From contig CAKNQN010000007.1 of assembly GCA_930990665.1 (NCBI GenBank), positions 27,660-91,659 of the forward strand: a stretch of 64,000 bases of DNA, read 5' to 3'. The notes below the pieces were generated by a model. It searched no databases and was not told the origin of the DNA. It was given only the letters and a program-made list of their open reading frames with translations. The position numbers were made by a program, and so were the translations under genes. Source of the DNA: an uncultured Clostridia bacterium. Its GTDB lineage: Bacteria > Bacillota > Clostridia > Christensenellales > Borkfalkiaceae. Every line of letters starts with the position of its first letter. Position 1 is the stretch's first letter. This document shows positions 61,791-64,000 of the stretch, one piece after another.

Positions 61791-62621
61791 TTACTCTTTT
61801 GCTACGTAGCAAAGGCCTGCGCCGCCCGGGCCTATGTGTACGCCGATCACCGAACAGAGGTTGCTGGCGTTTTGGGTGTATTCCGGGCGGTCGGGATGGA
61901 GCGCGGCGGCGAGCTCCTCGCAGCGGGCCTTTGTCTTGGAATAGATGTAATAGACGGGATAGTTCTCGTCGATTTTGTCGGAAAGGACGGCCTGGCGTAT
62001 GGTGCGGATGGCGCGCCTGTATCCGATCGCCTTTCCGTAAAGCTCCACTTTGCCGGTAGGGGAGATCGTGATGACGGGTTTGAGGTCGATGATCTTTCCG
62101 ACCAGAGCCACGCCCTTTTTCAGACGTCCGCCCTTGTGCAGGTATTCCAGCGTATCGACTGCGGCGTAAAGGCGCATGCGTGCGCGGATCCCGTCGAGCA
62201 AGGCGGCGATCTCTTCGCCCGTTTTGTCTGCATTGCGCAGCGCTTCGACGACGAGGAGCTTTTCCATCACGCTCGCGCCCTTCGAGTCGTAGACATAGAC
62301 GTTCTCGTAATTTCCGTCCTGTTTGGCGGCAACGGCGCTGTCATAGGTGCCCGAAAGGGCGGAGGAGAGAAGGATGACAAAGAGTTTCTGCCCCTCTTGT
62401 CTTGCCTTTGCAAACACTTCGTCGAATGCGGCGACATTGATCTGTGAAGAGCGGGGGAATTCCGTTTCCATCTTTTCATAAAATTCGTCGGGGGTGAGAT
62501 CCACGCCGTCGCGGTACTCTTTTGTACCGAATACAATCGTCTGCGGGATCACCTGCACACCCAGCTTTCTTGCCTCTTGCGGCGAGATGTTCGCCGCCGA
62601 GTCTGTCACGATCTTAAACAT
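61791..62621 (-). CDS. DegV-family (FakB-like) fatty-acid-binding protein
   Basis: FKIVTDSAANISPQEARKLGVQVIPQTIVFGTKEYRDGVDLTPDEFYEKM, FPRSSQIN. Confidence 0.93.
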   Translation of the reverse strand: MFKIVTDSAANISPQEARKLGVQVIPQTIVFGTKEYRDGVDLTPDEFYEKMETEFPRSSQINVAAFDEVFAKARQEGQKLFVILLSSALSGTYDSAVAAKQDGNYENVYVYDSKGASVMEKLLVVEALRNADKTGEEIAALLDGIRARMRLYAAVDTLEYLHKGGRLKKGVALVGKIIDLKPVITISPTGKVELYGKAIGYRRAIRTIRQAVLSDKIDENYPVYYIYSKTKARCEELAAALHPDRPEYTQNASNLCSVIGVHIGPGGAGLCYVAKE

Positions 62622-63363
62622 TTCCGGCCTCCTTTTCAATGGCGATCTGGTCCAGAAAACGGCGGAAGATCCCGTCTACCTGCCGCAGCTCCTCTTCGTT
62701 CAGCCGCTGCCTGAGCCGCGAAAAGATAAAGGAGCCGTAGCTGTCCGAATCGTGGTAATACTGGGTGAATTTTTCTGTCACACGCACGCGATAAGAACGC
62801 TTGTCGTCCGTCTGCGTCTTGGTGATGTATCCCTTTTCGACCAGCGAACGGATTTTGTAGGCGGCATTGGGGGAGGAGATCTTCAGATATTCGGCAAACT
62901 GGCTGATCGTCGGATTTTCCAGCAGATAGATCACTTCCGCGGCAAAAAATTCCGTCGCGGAAAGGGACCCGGGCCGCTCGCCGACGATGGAAAAGATCCG
63001 CCTGTAAAGCTGCAGCCGGAATTCCCGATAGATGCTTTCAAAATCTTCTTCGATGCTTTTTCCGATTTCTTCCTTCGCGGCAGTTCCTGCCAGTTGTGCG
63101 ACTGCTCCTTCTGCCGCCTTTGGGGAAGTTTCGGTCGTCCTTTGCGTAGCAGCTTCCGTCGCCTGTGCGGCAGTACTATCCGCCGTTTGTGAGGAATTTT
63201 TTGCTGCTTGCACGGAGGTTTCGGTCGTCCTTTGCGTAGCAGCTTCCGTCGCCTGTGCGGCAGTACTATCCGCCGTTTGTAATTCAGTTTCGGCGGCTTG
63301 GCAGGACTCTCCCATCCGACCGCCGCTTCCGAGTTCGCTTTCTTCATGCCTTTTTTCCGTCAT
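62614..63363 (-). CDS. MarR-family transcriptional regulator with repeat-containing N-terminal extension
   Basis: Winged-helix region PTISQFAEYLKISSPNAAYKIRSLVEKGYITKTQTDDKRSYRVRVTEK; overlaps degV start. Confidence 0.85.
   Translation of the reverse strand: MTEKRHEESELGSGGRMGESCQAAETELQTADSTAAQATEAATQRTTETSVQAAKNSSQTADSTAAQATEAATQRTTETSPKAAEGAVAQLAGTAAKEEIGKSIEEDFESIYREFRLQLYRRIFSIVGERPGSLSATEFFAAEVIYLLENPTISQFAEYLKISSPNAAYKIRSLVEKGYITKTQTDDKRSYRVRVTEKFTQYYHDSDSYGSFIFSRLRQRLNEEELRQVDGIFRRFLDQIAIEKEAGNV
63128..63280. repeat. 63-bp direct repeat, 90-bp period, inside the MarR gene
   Basis: GTTTCGGTCGTCCTTTGCGTAGCAGCTTCCGTCGCCTGTGCGGCAGTACTATCCGCCGTTTGT at 63128 and 63218. Confidence 0.95.
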
Positions 63364-63729
63364 GCGCCGTTCATTTCTCCTAAAAATTTTTAACTAAAAG
63401 TTTTTAATTGATTATAGCGCAAAGCAAAGAGGATGTCAAGAACTATTGTAGACATTGAAACTCCGCATGGAAAAGACTATGGCGCCATTCTTATGTCGCG
63501 ATAGAAAGTCCTCAAAAAAGAATATAAGAAGGACAAAGCAAAGTTGTTTCGTTAAGGTACATAAAGTAAATTTTAAGAAAGCAAAAGAGTAGTATAAGGG
63601 GATTTTTTGTTCGGCTCTCCATCTTTTTCAAGGGATTTTCGGCAGTAGGTTGGTGAGAAGGTTGGACAGCTTGTCCTGGATCTTTATAGCATCCAGGACA
63701 AGCAAATTCATAGATTTGACAAAAATGGC

Positions 63730-64000
63730 TCATAGCAAAAATTTGTTTATTCCATACAGAAAAATACCCAGCCAAAATTCTTTGCTCGTCACAAAAAAAT
63801 TCGACTGGGTATCGTGTGGTGGACACAAAGGTGACGTGTCCGAACACCCCGTTAAAGATAATTCCCGAATGATTTTATCGGGATTATCTTCCGTCGGCGG
63901 CATATGATTGAGATAGTTGTAGTAGATTTCAAAGCGGTCGTCGTACAGCACGATTTTCTGTATCAGGTTCTTTATCAGCAGTTTCGGTTGCTGCTTGATG
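63730..64000 (-). CDS. Probable serine recombinase, C-terminal fragment (continues past window edge)
   Basis: Reverse-strand IKQQPKLLIKNLIQKIVLYDDRFEIYYNYLNHMPPTEDNPDKI resembles C-termini of large serine recombinases of mobile elements. Confidence 0.6.
   Translation of the reverse strand, partial: IKQQPKLLIKNLIQKIVLYDDRFEIYYNYLNHMPPTEDNPDKIIRELSLTGCSDTSPLCPPHDTQSNFFVTSKEFWLGIFLYGINKFLL

Overview
The window is about 64 kb of a GC-rich, low-GC-lineage-type (Firmicutes/Clostridia-like), probably spore-forming bacterial chromosome. Sporulation markers are spmA-spmB and spoVAD-spoVAE. It is mostly a housekeeping backbone. Identified genes include lacZ; an FMN-riboswitch-controlled ribU; tsaE-tsaB-rimI; a murF-like gene and ddl; metG; tilS-hpt; a galactofuranose/ABC-exported polysaccharide cluster; glmU-C-domain-glmM; rplU-rpmA; a GH36-like alpha-galactosidase; feoAB; hrcA-grpE-(structured insert)-dnaK-dnaJ; and a MarR-DegV pair. 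The right edge contains the C-terminus of a probable serine recombinase. No tRNA, rRNA or CRISPR array was recognised. The most interesting observations are: (i) a roughly 530-620 bp noncoding element, dense in inverted repeats, that splits grpE from dnaK; (ii) two orphan promoter-hairpin-terminator units that look like small RNAs (about 4030-4211 and 25461-25620); (iii) an XRE regulator plus unknown-protein module with three matching 17-bp operators, one lying exactly in the -35/-10 spacer; (iv) a predicted pseudoknot leader upstream of feoAB; (v) a hierarchical 15/45-bp tandem array; (vi) a MATE transporter interrupted by a single amber codon, and an alpha/beta hydrolase whose Shine-Dalgarno points at an ACG triplet; (vii) an orphan type IV-pilin-like adhesin. 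All calls come from reading the sequence and the supplied ORF translations. No database search was run.
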